Source: Promethearchaeota archaeon (GTDB lineage Archaea > Asgardarchaeota > Lokiarchaeia > Sigynarchaeales > MK-D1). Taken from it: a stretch of 8,655 nt of DNA. Below are positions 7,054 to 8,655 of the stretch, in pieces (position 1 is the stretch's first letter; every line of letters starts with the position of its first letter). The notes beneath the pieces were generated by a model. That model searched no databases and had not been told where the DNA came from. It saw only the letters and a list, made by a program, of their open reading frames with translations. The translations under genes were made by a program, and so were the position numbers. The stretch lies in the NCBI GenBank assembly GCA_016839385.1, contig JAEOUK010000151.1, positions 1 through 8,655 on the forward strand. Direction: 5' to 3'.

Positions 7054-8655
7054 ATGAAGGGGTTAAATAACCAAATTTTAGATGTAAATTTGGACAATGA
7101 AAGAATTAGTAGAGAGTCTATATCTGAGGAGATTTCTGTAGATTATCTAGGAGGAAGAGGCTTAGGAGTAAAATTATTATCAGAAAGACTTCCAAAAAAT
7201 ATTAATCCTTTAGATCATAGGAATTTACTAATTTTTGCATCTGGCCCTTTTGGTGGTTCAATTGTTCCCACTAATGGACGGTTTTCTTTAGTCACTAAAT
7301 CTCCCTTAACCAATGGGATTTTTTATTCAAATTCCGGAGGATCGTTTGGGGTTGTAATGAAAAGGTGCGGGTATGATGGAATTTTAATTCAGGGTGCATT
7401 AAAAAAACCAGGTTATCTTTAAATTGATGATGGAGAAGTTTCGATAAAAGATGCTTCCATTTAATTGGGTTTAGATACTGAAAGAACTTTAAGTGAGTTA
7501 AAAAAGTATGAGGGAAATAGAATTAATTCCCTTATGATTGGCCCTGCCGGTGAAAATCTAATAAACATAGCAGCGATAATGAATGACGCAACTAGAGCGT
7601 TTGGAAGAGGTGGTGTTGGTGCTGTAATGGGTTCTAAAAACCTTAAGGCAATTGTTGTGAAGGGAGGAAATAGTAAAGTTGAAATTGATAATCTTAATTT
7701 ATTAAAGAAATATGTCAAGGTAGCACAGGATAAGATAAAAGTTGTCCCGATTACTCGTTCATCACTTCCTCAGTTTGGAACTTCTGCGCTGGTTAATGTG
7801 ATAAATATTCTTGGTATGTTCCCAATTAACAATTTTCAGAGAAGCTTTGACGAAAGAGCGCCTCAGGTAAGTGGAGAAGAGATTAACGAAAAATTAACTC
7901 AAGAACGGGAAGGATGTTATGCTTGCCCGATAAGATGTGGTAGGTTAACTAAAGCAGGAAATATGGAGGGGAAAGGCCCCGAATATGAATCCGTTTGGGC
8001 TCTTGGACCGAATCTTGGGATTTTTGATTTGATTACTATTACTCAAGCAAATTATCTCTGCAATCAATATGGTATGGATACCATATCTTGTGGTGGAAGC
8101 ATCGCTTGTGCCATGGAACTGCAAGAGAGGGGATATATTAATGATAGTTCCCTTAAATTTGGAGAATCTGGATTACTTAAGGATTTGGTTAAAAATGTTG
8201 CTTTTAAAGAGGGAATTGGAGACCAGATTGGAAAGGGATCTAAAATCCTTTCTAAAAAGTATAACGCTGAAGGAGTTGCAATGCAAGTAAAGGGTTTAGA
8301 ACTACCTGCATACGATCCTAGGGGTGCTATTGGACATGCGTTAGGTTATGCGACCTCTAATAGAGGAGGATGCCATCTTACTGGATATTTAGCTTCATTA
8401 GAAATATTTGCTGCTCCTAAAAAAATAGACAGGTTTACAATGGCAGGAAAACCCGATTTATTAGTGTTGAAGCAAGATCAAAAAGCAACAGAAGATAGTC
8501 TTGTAATATGTGTGTTTGCGGGATGGGCTCTAGGACTTGATTATTATGCTCGGTTTATGAAAGCAATTACGGGTATCAATTACGATGTGATTGAACTCCT
8601 AGAAATTGGGGAACGAATTTATAATTTAGAGCGCCTCGTTAATATTAAAGAAGGC
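7054..8655 (+). pseudogene. Aldehyde:ferredoxin oxidoreductase, disrupted by two in-frame TAA codons and cut by the window end
   Basis: A single frame covers 534 codons to the window edge, interrupted only by TAA at 7420-7422 (codon 123) and 7462-7464 (codon 137). Both sides are clear AOR. The N-terminal part has LGGRGLG at 32-38, R76, SPLT at 83-86 and SNSGG at 92-96. The C-terminal part has RGGVGAVMGSKNLKAIVV, the 4Fe-4S ligands C288, C291, C295 (CYACPIRC) and C486, and the cofactor-region residues E310/E312 and H441 (RGGCH). These agree closely with Pyrococcus furiosus AOR as I recall it. AOR oxidises aldehydes to acids with a tungsten- or molybdenum-pterin and reduces ferredoxin. The first stop replaces Tyr of the usual YLYIDDG. 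The second replaces Leu of LWG, whose Trp is also Leu here. No SD precedes a restart codon after the second stop. About 70 C-terminal residues lie outside. Sequencing error is the main alternative to decay. Confidence 0.85.

Noticed and set aside
7420..7464. Reassignment or programmed readthrough of TAA in the AOR gene
   Set aside because: TAA ends the rhamnosidase-like gene, the epimerase, the acyl-CoA synthetase and rhaA at family-appropriate lengths, and no other gene has an internal TAA. The two TAA codons also stand for different expected residues (Tyr and Leu), which no single recoding explains.
7465..8655. Second part of AOR as a separate gene with its own start
   Set aside because: The first possible starts (TTG at 7465, ATG at 7534) have no properly spaced SD, and the N-terminal half needed for pterin binding would be missing.
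1..8655. Mobile elements, CRISPR arrays, tRNA or rRNA genes
   Set aside because: I saw no transposase or integrase motifs, no regularly spaced repeats and no cloverleaf or ribosomal RNA sequence; almost all of the window is accounted for by the listed genes.

Overview
The window is AT-rich (roughly one third G+C by eye) and compact, and reads as a sugar-catabolism locus from an anaerobic prokaryote. An archaeon is my preferred guess. The reasons are a tungsten/molybdenum-type aldehyde:ferredoxin oxidoreductase (AOR) gene, T-rich tracts without stem-loops after genes, and a start (the DeoR-type regulator) with no Shine-Dalgarno (SD) site but a TATA-like box about 31 nt upstream. The general look of the acyl-CoA synthetase points the same way. 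None of this excludes an AT-rich anaerobic bacterium, and a lineage cannot be assigned from the sequence alone.

Layout. At 1-570 (+) is the 3' end of a large glycoside hydrolase that looks like a GH106-type alpha-L-rhamnosidase. At 759-2129 (+) is a complete GH1 beta-glucosidase, followed 31 nt later by a TIM-barrel ketose 3-epimerase-like protein (2161-3012, +) with a strong SD; these two look like one operon. Convergent to them, on the minus strand, are a DeoR-family regulator (5564-4794) and, 61 nt downstream of it, an AMP-forming acyl-CoA synthetase (4732-3044). A 218-bp divergent promoter region separates the regulator from L-rhamnose isomerase rhaA (5783-7051, +). It contains a perfect 6-1-6 palindrome that is a candidate operator. 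Two nucleotides after rhaA begins an AOR gene that runs off the window. Its frame is intact for 534 codons except for two TAA codons only 42 nt apart.

How the genes may work together. An alpha-rhamnosidase plus a beta-glucosidase would release L-rhamnose and glucose from rhamno-glucosides. RhaA converts L-rhamnose to L-rhamnulose; the kinase and aldolase expected next are not in the window. The aldolase product L-lactaldehyde is a natural candidate substrate for an AOR, which would capture the electrons as reduced ferredoxin. The tight rhaA-AOR arrangement supports this idea, but the AOR copy seen here appears broken unless the two stops are sequence errors. The epimerase could act on ketoses and the acyl-CoA synthetase on an organic acid or aglycone from the same substrates; both roles are inferred only from position.
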